64,000 nucleotides of DNA from Dioscorea cayenensis subsp. rotundata (lineage: Eukaryota; Streptophyta; Magnoliopsida; Dioscoreales; Dioscoreaceae): assembly GCF_009730915.1 (NCBI RefSeq), contig NC_052484.1:806001-870000 (forward strand). Reading direction: 5' to 3'. The position numbers and the translations under genes are program-made. Each line of letters opens with the position of its first letter. The stretch's first letter is position 1. Below are positions 50,302-62,985 of this stretch, piece by piece. The notes under the pieces were generated by a model. It was not told where the DNA came from. It did not search any database and saw nothing but the letters and a program-made list of their open reading frames with translations.

Positions 50302-50850
50302 GATTCCTCTCAATCAAACAACGCCAAAACCAAGCATGCAACACCCACGATCACACCAAAAAATCAGCACAACCCGCACAAATCCCTCATCAAAATCACA
50401 AAAAATCAAAGAATAACAAACGGCATTATCAATCTATAGCAATTCAACGTCCGATTTCAACCCTGTCGAAAAATCAAGCATAAATTCCAAATTAACCTTA
50501 AAATAATCACAACAAAATTAATTAAAGCGAAAAGAATAAAATCATAAACATACTTTACAGAGAATTCCCAGATTCCCGGATTGGAAGAGCTAGCAATCCA
50601 AGAAGAGATTGAAACACCGAGAAAGAGAAAGCATTGCGATCGAAGAACAATTCTAGGGCTTTTCCAAGATTTGTAGGAAAGGGACGAGCACAAGGGGGAA
50701 ATCTCACCAGATCTTTTAGAGAGAGAAAGCTAGGTTCGGAATCAAAGCCTAAGGTTCGGATCCGAACCTAGAAAAAGAACGGTGATCCCGAGGGGAAAAC
50801 CAGTGCCTTGTGATCGGTTCTCCTGATCGTAGAGGTTCGGAAATCATGAC
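50302..50850 (-). promoter_or_regulatory. LUH leader and proximal promoter with repeated AGGTTCGGA
   Basis: The sequence upstream of the LUH start holds a perfect 18-base palindrome AGGTTCGGATCCGAACCT at 50752-50769. Further AGGTTCGGA copies lie near 50732 and 50833, so the nonamer occurs four times in about 110 bases, counting the inverted half. This could be a regulatory dyad or a leader hairpin. No factor is assigned. A leader intron is possible but I could not fix its ends. Confidence 0.45.
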
Positions 50851-51529
50851 TTTCTTATGTACACTCTGAATTGAAACTTCATTTTTGACCATCCACGTGT
50901 TAGTCTATTATTCGTTTACGTGCACCGACTAGAATTTGGTTTGACTTGATTTTTTATTTATTATTTTAATAAAAAAATAGAGTGCAATTAAAATATTATT
51001 TTTTATTTGACTTTTCAATAAAAAATTCTCTAACCAATAAAAAAAAATTATTAATAATCAAATGTTAAATAAAAAAAAACTGTGGTTCATCATATCTTGG
51101 AGTTCCTTGAATCACATAGGGAGTCGATTGGGATGACTGAGGAGACACACGATTTATCCACGGACTATATTTTCCTATGTTATTATAGGCTCCGAGGAGG
51201 CTTTTTGTTCCTCTGTTTAGTTTTATTTAAAATCAACATTCAAATTTTCTTTTTTTTTCAGATTTTTTTAGAAAGATCTTTCAGTGATCGCTTCAAAATT
51301 CGTGCTTAGATTGGGATAGATGATAACGAGGCGAGTGAACGGTTGGGATGGGCTTTTGGTTTGGAGGAACCGAGATTCAGAACTAGCTGTTCATGGGGTG
51401 GTGCTTCGCACGTGGGCGGAAAAGTTTCGCACTCGCGAGAAAGAACGTGTGAAAACTGATGTCTCCAACGCCGTTTTCCGTTTTTCTAGAACACACATCT
51501 CTAGGCAAAGTATTGCACATGGTTTTCTC
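50851..51529. other. Spacer upstream of LUH
   Basis: AT-rich up to about 51280, then a GC-richer block at 51310-51500 with overlapping frames on both strands that match no family I know. It could be a gene remnant or a regulatory region. Confidence 0.4.
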
Positions 51530-51972
51530 ATCAAGTTTAGGGCTATAAACGAGCTGAGCCGAGCCGAGTATCACTAGGCTTGAGCTCGGCTCAAATATAG
51601 TATTCGAAGGCTCGAGCTCGTTCGAGCTATTTTTATTATGTACTCGAGTCCCTGCTCGCTTTAAAGTTTCGATTAACTCAGTATACATAAAGTATTTTTT
51701 TATAATTTTTATATAGTTTATATAATTATGTATTTTTTTGTAATTTATATATAAATAATTTAAAAATTTTTATATATAAAAAGCTCGTTTAGGCTCATGA
51801 GCCCTCACGAAAGTGAGTATTTTTTGCTCGAGCTCGGCTCATCAACATAAACGAGCAGTCTCGAGTTCGACTCGACTCGTGAAAAATCGAATCGTGATTC
51901 GAAAGATCGATCGAGCCCGATCTCGAGTAAATTTCACGAGTAGCTTGGCTCATTTACACCCCTAATCAAGTT
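51530..51972. mobile_element. hAT-type MITE with 8-bp target-site duplication
   Basis: The direct repeat ATCAAGTT at 51530-51537 and 51965-51972 flanks a 427-base element (51538-51964). Its terminal inverted repeats are TAGGGCTATAAACGAGC on the left and TAGGGGTGTAAATGAGC on the right (reverse complement), 14 of 17 identical. The interior repeats GAGCTCGGCTC and CTCGAGCTCG words and has no open frame. The 8-base duplication and TAGGG ends fit a non-autonomous hAT element. The clean duplication suggests fairly recent insertion. Confidence 0.85.
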
Positions 51973-53130
51973 GAGTAATTTATTTAAAAATTATAGTGCT
52001 TTTATGCACATACCCCTGCCAAACCGTAAATTATATCTATACCTTCTTATGTCTCATTAAAAAAATATTGATGTAATCATAGGCATAATCCTTGTATTTT
52101 TGTCATTCAATCCTTTTGGTCCTCATATTACAATTTAAAATCTTCTAGTTTCTCCATTTTATAAATTAGTGCAATCAAATCTAATCAGATAATAAAGAAT
52201 TACTTTTGTTGTTTGGTCTGATTTAAGTGGTTTTTTTAAAAAAAAATATTAATAAAAGAAAAATAAACATAAAATCACTTGAGAGTTGCAAATTTAAATT
52301 CAAAACTCACTTAAATCTGATTCCCAACTCCCATGAACTCACTCCCTTATTCACTGACACCCCTCACCCCCCTCCTTCTCCACACATATCTTAGTCAAGA
52401 CCTTAGTTTTATTCTCTATTTCTAAATATGAATAACATAGATATATGGTGCTTTTTGTAATTACATTTACATTGCTAATACTAATAAAATCTGATAAATA
52501 TAAACATGAATAAAAAACTCATGGTAAATTTTTCATTAGATTAGACATAAAAACATCTACAATTCTTCTCCACTCTCATTCAACATGTAAATATTATTAA
52601 ATTGTACAATATCCGTAAAAAAATTAGGGAAAACTTTCCATCCAACCAAATTTAAAAACACTAAAGCATTTTGTATGAATTTCCAAATTTGTCATAATAG
52701 CAAAATAGATCCTACTTCTTGTTGGTGCATCTAATCTTCACTTTCTGAATGGTTGATGCTGAGACACAATGATTTGGGGGCTTTAATGGGATTGGTGCTC
52801 TTGCATTGATTAGGGTTGTGAGAGGGCAGAGATGGAGAAAGAGGAGATTTGTGGTTATGGATAGAGCCTTCCTCGGTAGCAGAAGAGGGTGGTGTGTAGT
52901 CTTGCAATGGGAGCAATCCATGGTTTTCTTATTAATACTTTATTCAAGAAAATACCATGAATAAAAGCCAAAGGAACTCCTCTTATATAGTTGGACTTAA
53001 TTGCATCAATTCAAAAATAGAGGGACTAAAATGGCTTAAATTATAGCTGGGACCAAAAGGGCAAAGTGACAAAGTTATAGGAACTATACAAAAAATGTAA
53101 ATGATACACTACTACTAGTAAGTTATTCAA
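51973..53130. other. Intergenic spacer
   Basis: No gene is supported. Two overlapping minus-strand frames at about 52712-52921 encode 61-69 residues rich in Ser/Pro/His with no known motif. They end in an AT-rich stretch. Confidence 0.45.
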
Positions 53131-53520
53131 GCTTAAATTCGGGAAAACTCGAATGTAACTTGATCATGGTTGAGTTGAGCTCAAGCTCTAATAGTCAAGC
53201 GAGCCAAATTTAAGCATCTTAATACTTGACTCGTGTGATTAGAAGCCTAATCCAATAGTTGTATTTGTGTGTATCTATATATTATATTATTTTATATATA
53301 TAATTGAGTTTTACAATTGAATTGACTTTGCTAGCCTTTATAGAACTAAATCAAGTGAGCATGACCTTGAGTAACTAGATTTATGTGTTCAGTCAAGTTC
53401 GACCTAGGATAACAAAACTCAATCGAGTTCGAACCGAGTATCAAGTGGCGAGTTTTTAGCTGAGCTCAAATTTGAGTACCCTATTACTCCACTTGAACAT
53501 AACCGATTACAACTCTGGAC
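53131..53520. mobile_element. Possible divergent relative of the 51.5-kb MITE
   Basis: Shares word use such as GAGTTGAGCTCAAGCTC, CAATCGAGTTCGAACCGAG and GCTGAGCTCAAAT with the element at 51538-51964. Clear terminal repeats or a target-site duplication could not be found. Relatedness is inferred from these motifs only. Confidence 0.25.
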
Positions 53521-53808
53521 TACCACAGGGAAGAAACAAAAACACACTTTAGTCTATAAATTATATATTTATTTTGTTCTTTTTTATATTGAGTTTTTAA
53601 TTATTTATCGAATAAATTAATAAAATAAAATAAAAAGTTTTTTTAGTATATAAAAAATATAAATATTCTATCTATTAAGGCGGTGAAGTCTAAGCTGATC
53701 TGCAGCTCTCTCAACCATCGATAACGTCTTGTGATTAGTGCACCAGATGATAGCACGAATCTCAACAAACTCAAGGACTAAATCGTAAATAAATAAATCA
53801 CACTATTC

Positions 53809-53816
53809 TATAAATA
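53809..53816 (+). promoter_or_regulatory. TATA box of PRT1
   Basis: TATAAATA lies only 43 bases before the PRT1 ATG. With the usual 25-35 base spacing from TATA to start, the 5'UTR would be about 10-20 bases. The context changes from AT-rich to GC-rich exactly here. Confidence 0.5.
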
Positions 53817-53858
53817 CCGTTTTCGCTGGCGTGTTGGCCCCTTCTCTCCCGCTCTTCA

Positions 53859-56800
53859 ATGGCTGGCATCGAGCCACCGCCCGTGGATTCGCCGGCCTCG
53901 CCGTCGCCGGCGTCAATGGAGGACGCCGCCTCAGAGTGCTCCACCCACCCTTCCTTCCAGTGCTGCATTTGCCTGTGAGCTTTTCTATCTCTCTCTCAAC
54001 CTCTATCTTTCGCCGATCGATGTTTTTTCTCTGTTTCAACTAGATCTTCTCCGATGGTTGGAAACATGATCGGATGAGTCTTTTGCAATGATCGGAGGAT
54101 GAATAGGATGAGCGGAAAGAAGAGGGATGTTTTTTGGTGTTTGATTGATTGGTATTGCCCGGAGATTGCGTTTTGAAATCATCTCGTTTTTCTTCGATTT
54201 AGGATTGGTGTTTTGTTTTAATTGTTGGTTTTAGGGTTAGGATTTATCTGGAAATCGGAGGCATGGGTGGATGGAGGAGGAAAGAGAAGCGTGATGCCCA
54301 AGGAAGCACAATATTGAGAATTATCTGAAATTTTGATAGAATCGATGGTGTGCAGCAAGATAATTCAATGCATCGAACTTGATGCTGGGTTTTTGTTTTG
54401 AAATTATGAATTTTTTACAATTCATTGGTCACTGATATTGGGACAAATTACATGCTTATGGCCTTAGTTATTTGTTTGGCCGAAAGTACGAATATAAGTG
54501 GAAGAGGAGTAATATTACCAAAGCATTAAAAACCATGCAATCCACCTGGAGATGGAATAGAAGGGGATGTTGGGAGTTTGTGGGCAAGTCTAATGGCTGT
54601 CAATCATTTATGTGGTCAATTTGGTAATATATTTGTATAAATGGTATTGCTCTTGTTGGAAAGATTGCCAGTTTTTATCTTTGTTTTCAACTAGATTGTA
54701 ATGTTTTAATTTCACAAATCAAGCTTCTTTTGATGGCTAATTGTCTCTAGAAAATTGCATTATCAGATTTGATATCTCCTAGTCCTTTTTACATGCCTAA
54801 ATTTGTAATTGATTCTCCCATTTTGTTATTGCAGTGATCTCCTCTACAAGCCGGTTGTTCTTGGTAAGAATGGTTCACTGCCTATGAGGTTGAGTTATGC
54901 ACATGACCTTATCATTGTTTTATCATTTTTTACTGTTGCAGCATGTGGCCATATGTCTTGCTTTTGGTGTGTGCATAAGGCCATGCATGCTGAGCGAGTC
55001 TCCCAGTGCCCTATTTGTCGAAAGCCTTTTTATCATTTTCCCAGTATTTGCTGGTTGCTGCACTTTTTGCTACTGAAAATTGAACCTCTGGCTTACAAAA
55101 GAAGGGAAGAGGAAGTTTTAGGTGGGCTCTTACATGTCAAGACCAACTTCCTTATATGCCAAATTTTCAGTTTTTTTATTGAAATACATGTGCGATAAGT
55201 TAGAATTTTTAATCAGGATTCGTACTTTTTTATATTGCATTCAGAGTATGGCTCTTCTGTTGATTTTAAGGTTTTTTTTTTCTGAATAAGCTGATATAGT
55301 AGTATTGCGCATGTCTTTACACCTGAGACTTACTATTTTGCGTGTGTTCATCCAATTTAGTTGGTTGTCAAGTGATTTCCAACTATTGATATTTCCTTTT
55401 CCCAGCATGACACTTTCAAGGTCCTGTAGGCCATTCTAAATAGAGTTTGCTAGTGGTGCCCTCAATTTTGATTTGGCTTCTAATCTACCATTTGGCTTAA
55501 CTTCCCTTAAATAATTTGAGAATAACGTTTCTTTAGGCATACAGTTAGGTTGTTTTCTCACCTGTTATTTGGGTAAGTATATATTCAGTTGTTTTGAGAC
55601 ATAACCGATATTGCATAACTCACTAGTCTTATATGCACATATACCCTTGTTGAAAGATGAGTTTAAGGACAATCCACTGTGAATGACGAGCAGGCTGTGG
55701 TCTGATTTCCTGATTTCTTAATTGTGAAGTCATGAGAACGCTATGGTAGTTAACATTTCTCACTCATGACCGACTAATGTAGAAGTTTGCCGGATAACTT
55801 CTGCTCTTGTTATGATTGCATATGCGTAAACATAGGTGCTTTTATTATTAAGCTGAATAGCTGATTATTGTGCTTACAACCCTCATAAACTTCCTTTTAC
55901 TTATACCCATTTTACTTGACTTATTGATTGAAAAATTTCGTTCCAAACTGCCTTTTACCTAAATCTTATCACACTTGACTTTCTAATTTAGAAATTTACT
56001 TTTTGCAATTCACATGACAAAGGCACGGTGATAGATTTTAGTTGAATGCCACAAAAGCAGTGTTAATAGGATACAAATATGAGCATGTCCAGTATGGAGA
56101 ATATTTGATATTAGACAAGTGACTTATATTGTTTTTACAAGGATGGATGAAATATGAGGATCTAAATCATAATAAAACTTATATTAAAGGAGCATAAAAT
56201 TCTTAAATTCAAGAAGACCATTTTAAAAAGACTAGAATGATTGGAATCAATTTATAAAGACAAGAAAAGATAAGAAAAAAGTTATAGTCTTTTGAAATGA
56301 TTATAAAAAGGTGAGGTAATTAAAAAAATAGAAGATTGTGGTTGAAAATAGAAGGAAAAATTAAGATTGGGTGTGGAAGGGAATGGAGATAAGTGAATCC
56401 GAATCCTCTAGATAAATATAAAGTATGGTAAGATCATGTGGATAACATGTGATCCAAACATATCCCCTTCTATAGTTGCAATTACAGATATGTGCAGTGT
56501 GTGCTGGATAACACAGATTAGCAATGGCAGTGTTTATAATTGCAAAGAGCTAACATATAGTTGAGTCAATGAATAATACCTAGCATAGGACTTCAATTAG
56601 TGTGGAATTAAGGCAAGCCAAGCACATCCAGCAGACAAGATGAGGGAAGAAGGTAGGATTTCCAACAGTAAGGGACAGGCTTGGGTGCTGCCTGGACTTA
56701 GGCCACCCAACTATTTTTCTAAGTCATAGACTATTTCTTATTAGTTTCTGGAAGCAAACCCAGGCTTGCAATTGGGGAGGGCCTGGCCTCTTAAGGGCTT

Positions 56801-58869
56801 TAGACCAGCTTGACCCATAGACTTAGGGGAAACAAATAAACTTGGAAATTGGGGCAAAGGCCCAGCACTTCATTTGGCTTTTAAAACAGAATAAAATACT
56901 AAATGGGTTTGAACCAGCTTGTGCATGCATAAAACTTTAAGGCAACAAGAATATATGACTCTGACCAACTATTGTGTAGCTCCTTTAACTAAAAAAATAC
57001 AAAAGTTTATGATTGTGTATTTTGGGAAGGTGCATGCTTTTATGCTATTTTTTTTTTTACTTTGCGAAACCTAATATCTTGTGTCTGCTTCAAACAATCA
57101 AACTGGTTTGTTAATATAGTTTGAGATTGAGCATATGCAACTACTATTACAAATTTTATTCTCACAGAGGAAGAGAAACATTTGGACTGCTTCTCACCGC
57201 AGGTTTTGGATCATGTAATTTCTGACAGAGCCTGTCTTGGTAAGAACGGTGGCTCATTCCTTGTGTTTATCCTTTTAGTAGATCAGCATATCGTTATGCA
57301 ATCATATTCCATATAAAATAATTATGGTGTTGTAGAGGATGTCAAAGGATCTTCTGATGGTCCCAAGATCAATGACTTGCCAGAGATTAAATTCAACAGT
57401 ACCACAGCCAAGCAAGTCTCTTTGGATGATGTAATTTGCCCTCTATGTAAAAAACTGCTTTTTCGACCTGTTGTCCTTAACTGTGGCCATGGTGAGTTTT
57501 GATGTTCTAAGTAGACATGAAAATGTTTGGTTTTTTGTTTAGTTGTTTGAATAACTCTTTTTAATGCTTTCTTCTCTTGGTTACCGCAACAGTATTTTGT
57601 GAATCTTGTCTATCTGGCCTAGTTGATGGACCTCTTAAATGTCAAGTTTGTCGAAGCCCGCATCCTGGAGGAATTCCTAATGTTTGCTTGGATTTGGATC
57701 ATTTCTTGGAAGAACAATTCCCAAGACATCATATTACAATGAAGGAGGGTGTGGGGCTTGAAAGGACACAAGGCCAAAAAGGGGAATTATCATCTGGTAA
57801 GCTTAAAGTTTTAGCAGCATGTATTTTTTGACAATATTTTGAAAGTTTGAAAATCCTTTTTGACATGTGTCAAGTTTGTCTAATGTCTGTGTCCTTTATG
57901 AGAAATTCATATTCTATTCCTGCTTCAGTTCTGTGGCCCCAGTTGAGGGTTGTATGCTACAACTCCATGGTTCTGGCAATTGGATGCCTTTCATCTTGGA
58001 AGGCAGTGATTTTTATTATTTGTTATTTATTTATTTGTTTTTTTTTGTGTGTGTGCATTATAGAAGCAGTTTCAAACTTGTGCAAATTCAACTTCTGAAC
58101 ATGCATGATAGTTCTGATGCAGAATCATAATTGCAGGGTTGGCTAGAAGTAAGACTTGTGTTTAGTCTTTTAACTGTTCCCCTTATGCTGTTGTGCTAGT
58201 ACTTTTGCTCCATTAAAAAATTTTGATATATCTTTATGTTCTGAAAACATCGTATTTGTTCTTTTCATTGACCTTTGAGACGAACTTGTTATCTTGACTG
58301 AGGCTGATATTTCATGATAGGTGTTCCACAAGCAGAGAAACAGACACTTAAGTCATCTTATAATTCAGGGGATGGCCAGTTATGGTTTCAAGGGGAATCA
58401 TCAGATGTTCAAATTGGAGTAGGCTGTGATTCATGCGGAGTAAGTTCCCACACATGAATTCAAGGTTTTCTAACATTCTTATTTTAACTTGAACTGCAAA
58501 TGGTAGTGGGTTCTGGGCCCAGACCGTGACTATTTGGGCAAAGCCCATGTTGTTGTGTTGGGTGGCGGCTGGAAGCTTTTCAAATTGCCACCTGTCATTC
58601 CATTTGTAATTCTATTTATTTTTTTGAGTATAACTTTATTAAAATATGCATTTTTTTTGGCTTATGGACCTAACAACTGCTGGTCAACCTATATTCTTAT
58701 CAGCAAAGCTATGCAAGGGTGTGTATTAATTATATAAAAGACGTGGATAACCACGCTACCATTAAGATAGAAGAAACGGGGTGGCTATATTATTCATTTT
58801 GTCTTCTTTTCATTCAACGAAACACCACCAGCTTTCTCTTGATTCAGAGTTATTAATAACAAATCTTTA

Positions 58870-58900
<31 letters not shown>

Positions 58901-59182
58901 TTTTCTTTATGGAACTACTTGTTCAGTAACAGCTAGTGATTATTTGAGTGACATTATTTGCTGCAGATGTATCCCATCATTGGCAATAGGTACAGGTGCA
59001 AAGATTGCAAGGAGAAAATTGGCTTTGACCTATGTGAAGCATGCTATAGTACCAACTCTAAATTTCCCGGCAGATTCAATCAGCAGCACAGGCCAGACCA
59101 CACATTTGAGCTCGATAACTCAATGTTAGAGTTATATAAGGTTAGAATTGAAATAGAGCATGAGGATGTAGTTGATTTATAA
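53859..59182 (+). CDS. PRT1: PRT1-type N-degron E3 ubiquitin ligase (two RINGs, ZZ finger)
   Basis: PRT1 recognises proteins with aromatic N-terminal residues and marks them for proteasomal decay; in Arabidopsis it also shapes immunity. Exons: 53859-53974, 54835-54863, 54942-55121, 57169-57240, 57336-57491, 57593-57796, 58321-58439 and 58967-59182. Phases agree, giving 363 residues (about 410 in Arabidopsis). The N-terminus is Pro/Ser-rich. RING 1 spans residues 35-80 (CCICLDLLYKPVVL, CGHMSCFWCVHKAM, CPICRKPF), RING 2 about 167-208 (CPLCKKLLFRPVVLNCGH, VFCESCL, CQVCRSP) and the ZZ finger about 286-335 (CDSCGMYPIIGNRYRCKDCK, FDLCEACY, HRPDH). The exon break between CLDL and CGH inside RING 1 creates a 29-base exon. 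The C-terminus after HRPDHTFELDNS differs from the Arabidopsis end I recall; a donor-like AAG/GTTAGA at 59139 could lead to alternative 3' exons. Confidence 0.9.
55122..57168 (+). other. Large third intron of PRT1
   Basis: A 2047-base intron with GT and AG ends. It contains no recognised gene. A GC-richer block at about 56600-56900 repeats GGCCCAG/GGCTTG-type words and may be an old insertion. Confidence 0.6.
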
Positions 59183-62100
59183 CTTGTTGCTTAAAGTTGC
59201 TCCGAAGTTCACGCTGGCCTCGTGTTATTCTCACACAAAAGAATGATAAAGATAAAACTGAAGGGGCTTTAGAGCAAGTTTCTTAAATTCATGAAGATCT
59301 AGGATATATTGCAGATTTCATTTTATTTTTACCTTTTTGTTTTACATTCTTACTAGAAGCTGATGAGCCAAAATCATTTTATTTGATGCGCGCGCCAATT
59401 GCTAAATCGTGCATACCTGTTGTGAAGAAATACCAAGTATGTGACCCTTTTCACCATTGTCATGGATTTTATTAGGAGATATGCTGTAAATGTTAAGTGT
59501 TTATGTCCTTGAATTCGATTTGCTTCTCATCTACTGAAATCAAGTGAAAACTTATAATTGAAATTTCGCTGCTAGTATTATCAGAAGATTTTATTCTGTG
59601 AATGTCTGTATGTCCTTGAATAATCTTTGCTTATAATTTCTACCATTTTATAGATTTTATATTCTAACTAAATCAGGTGAAAATTTCGAATGCATAATTT
59701 CTCCTGTGGCAGGAACGGTACACTGGTGGCATCCGAATCCTTCCCGCAATCTTTTCTCTTAGATGAGCCAAATGTATCTCAAGATAAGTTCCATTAACAA
59801 CTCAAATCTCTATTTGTGGTTGCTATTAATCTTCATGTATCTGACTAATTCTATGTCCTGTTGTGTCCTATTGTGTCCTATTGTGTCCTATTATGTCCTA
59901 TTATGTCTATATCTTGTCTGTCATTAAACATCCTCTAGTTGGAATTGCCTGCATTCTTTTATTGTTCTTGTTGGAAAATCATACTATTATTTGCAAATCT
60001 TCTTTGTTATTTAGCATAAAGAATAACTTATCTTCTTCTGGGAATAACCTCTAGTCTTACTTGAACTGGTCTATCTCATTCCAACCAATCATAGTACCTA
60101 CTTCTACTGTACGCATGGAGTTTTTAGCCTTGTGTAGTTGGCCTCTAAATGTTACTGCTTGATATTCAGGTTTCTCAATGATTCTCTTAATGCACAAAAA
60201 ACCACAAACTAGATGTAGTAGTCCTGGCATTGAACCATCAACATCACAACTTCCATCTTAGAGTGCCCAACCTAAGCTATACCTACAATAGCACCTGTAG
60301 GAGTATTCTTTAGTCCAGACCTTATTAACTCCTGGGTCATGTCTGATGGCTGCTGCCTCGTTGGGAAAGCCAAAGCTAGCAATACAAATAGAATAAGCTC
60401 CATGCTCCCTAAAGGACAGTCATGAATGAATGAAGCCTTTGTTTTCATGCATGGCTTCCTACTATTGCCTCTGTGACCATTGAAAGCAACATGGCCTTCA
60501 TATCTCCCCACACTTGGTTGTGATGAGTTCATGAAAAGCGTTTAGGGTTTGCTTGGAAAGTGTTGCCTTTGTAGATTCCATTATGTGGTGCTCAAGAATC
60601 CAATGAAACATTTGGTTGGTGGGGTCTTTTGTTTTTTGGGTGGGCTTCCCTCAATTTTTCATTGTAATTACTGAAAACTCCCCAACTTCAATTAACAATG
60701 GGTTAGTTTTAACTTTTAACTAAAGTTAAGAAATAAATGTACTACCTTTAGGTTAAGATTAAAATGAGAGATTTTTTTTTTCTAAAAAAAAAAATAAGGA
60801 AAAGAATCTGGAAAGGAATGCTAATTTTTTTAAATCATACAAACATTATTTAAAAAACTTGAAACCAATACTATTATAGAGAATGTTTTAAAAACATGTT
60901 TTTATCGTTATGTAATCCTTTAAATCTAGAACGCTGTGAGCTTAAACTTTTATGAGCTGTATTTAAATACAGAAATTATAGAGGCTTTCTTTTCAATGGA
61001 AGAAGCTTTTAAGTACAGGGAAAATATAACACTAAGAAAGCGCTAAACTTCAGTGTAATGATAAGAAAGCGCCTTGGATGGTGTGTCACTCTTAATCTTA
61101 TCTGGTTGGGGGTTCTGTTCTGGATAAGTGAATATGAACTCTATGGCAGCGGTACATTTTCTCACTGGTCTAGTTAGGGTTTGTATGATATCTTTGTCCG
61201 CATGATATGAAAGTTATAATAAATAAAAAAAATTCTGGCAGTCTAGTGAAATCCAGAGCTGAACGAAGTCCTTTCAAGATTTTGACATGAATGATTTGAT
61301 TTACTCATCAAAACAGGAAATGCATCTGGTAAACTTTGTAGTTGTAAAGTTTAATAATGTTACAGTTTTGCGCTAGTTGTGTACTGTCTTCTGATGCATG
61401 TTTGGAGGAATAGTTGAGCTTTTTTAAATATGGGCTGTTTTTTGTTTTATCCGTAAAATAAATGTTTATTTTGGTCCTTTTTGATATGTGGACTCTGCAA
61501 ATGTGCCATGTATGTACTCATATATATTTTTTATTTTAGGGACCAAGCCAATAATGACCCAAACTTTTAAAGTTCACAAATTCTTCCAATTTTATGGATA
61601 AAAAATAAATATCATGTTTATATTTTCATTAGTCCATTAGGTGGGGGTAGGATTTATATATATATATATATATTTTTAGGGAAATATTGATAAGGCAAAT
61701 TTAGGATTAAAACTCTCAACTTTAAATTTGACCTATGTATTGTGGATTCATTCGAATTTGATTGTTAAGAAAAAATATGTTTTTTAAAAAAAAATAATTT
61801 TTTATGGATTTTAAAAATTCCAATGATGTTTATTTGATGTTGAAAATATTCAAGAAGCTATCACTTGACAAATGTTTGATCATAAACCTGTGCATGGACA
61901 AATACTTACTATTACACTTGTCCAAACAGTCTAACTCCAATGTTTCACAAGTTACTGTTTTAGTGTTGGTATGACCGTACCAAAATTTTGTCCACTCTGG
62001 TTCTTCCCTCTTTTATTTATTTATCTAATTATTATTGCACATTGTTACAGTGAGGTAACAAACAAATTTTAGGCTTGGTGGTTATCTTCTCACTCTCTCT

Positions 62101-62744
62101 CTGGGATTATTTAAATAGGTTCTCTTTCGTCACCTTTCTAAAAGCTAAAATAAGAAAAAGCTTGTAGTATTGAAGTTAATTAAATTCCCTCAATTTATGG
62201 CACATTTATGTTAGTGCACTGAACTTAGTGCTCTAAAATTTAATTTCAAACTAGAAAGGGCATGCCATTATGTTCATCACTACATCTAAAGCATCACAGC
62301 CTACTTTTTTCCTTGTGAGCTTTTTCTTAAGTTGGTTGCAAGTTGCAACTTGATGCTTTTTTTCTCTTCTGATTTATTTGGCCCACCACCAAACCCCACA
62401 AACTCAAGTTCAATGGATCCCTCCAAATTAGCATAGATATAAATCAGTATTCGATGACTTGAAAATAGTACTGAAAAAGATACTCAAATCATGCAACTCA
62501 TTCATGGCTAAGTGAATTTTTGCTTGCCTTACTTTACCAGGACTTGCTTGTAACCATATCAAAACAGTAAATTCAACTGTTAGGTTCACACTTCACAGTA
62601 TTTGTGTTTGTAATTTGTGGTGGAATTTTAAATATTGATACAGTATCCAGACTTACTGCCAATCTGAAGGTAAGTCAAGAAACAACTGCAGTTACATCAT
62701 GTCGATCAACACACTGGTGATTTGTGAGTTGTATGTATATAAAT
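59183..62744. other. PRT1 3' flank and spacer
   Basis: No complete gene is supported. An 11-base motif TGTCCTATTGT and close variants recur in tandem at about 59855-59905. Short frames at 59360-59437 and 59714-59770 have splice-like borders and could be alternative 3' exons of PRT1, but the phases do not match the main model. A minus-strand frame at 60272-60532 (86 codons) has no known motif. Confidence 0.4.
59855..59905. repeat. 11-bp tandem repeat
   Basis: About five units of TGTCCTATTGT or near variants in a row. Confidence 0.75.
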
Positions 62745-62985
62745 ATATGAGGATCAATTCTCTATGGACGTCCATAGATAAGAAGTTTATGAATATCCAT
62801 TATCAATCGTTGGATCTCGAATCAACGGCTAATATTGATGAACATTAGTTATTACAGTAACACGTATAGTATCACTGTTGGAAACAATATTATACTGTTT
62901 ATCAATGTCATGATCCAACGGCTGATAATTGGATATTTATAAATTTTTTTTATCTATGGACATCTATTAAGGATGTAAATTCTAA
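62745..62985. mobile_element. Foldback MITE, copy 4 of 4
   Basis: The best preserved of the four. The left arm reads TATGGACGTCCATAGATAA, then TTTATGAATATCCATTATCA and CGTTGGATC. The right arm in reverse complement reads TAGATGTCCATAGATAA, then TTTATAAATATCCAATTATC and CGTTGGATC. The arms pair over about 60 bases around a centre of roughly 110 bases. No coding capacity. Confidence 0.7.

Noticed and set aside
52712..52921. Two overlapping short minus-strand frames considered as a small secreted peptide
   Set aside because: Neither has a convincing signal peptide or a conserved C-terminal peptide motif.
60272..60532. 86-codon minus-strand frame
   Set aside because: No family signal, and no promoter or neighbouring exons. 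I could not distinguish it from a chance frame or an old transposon fragment.
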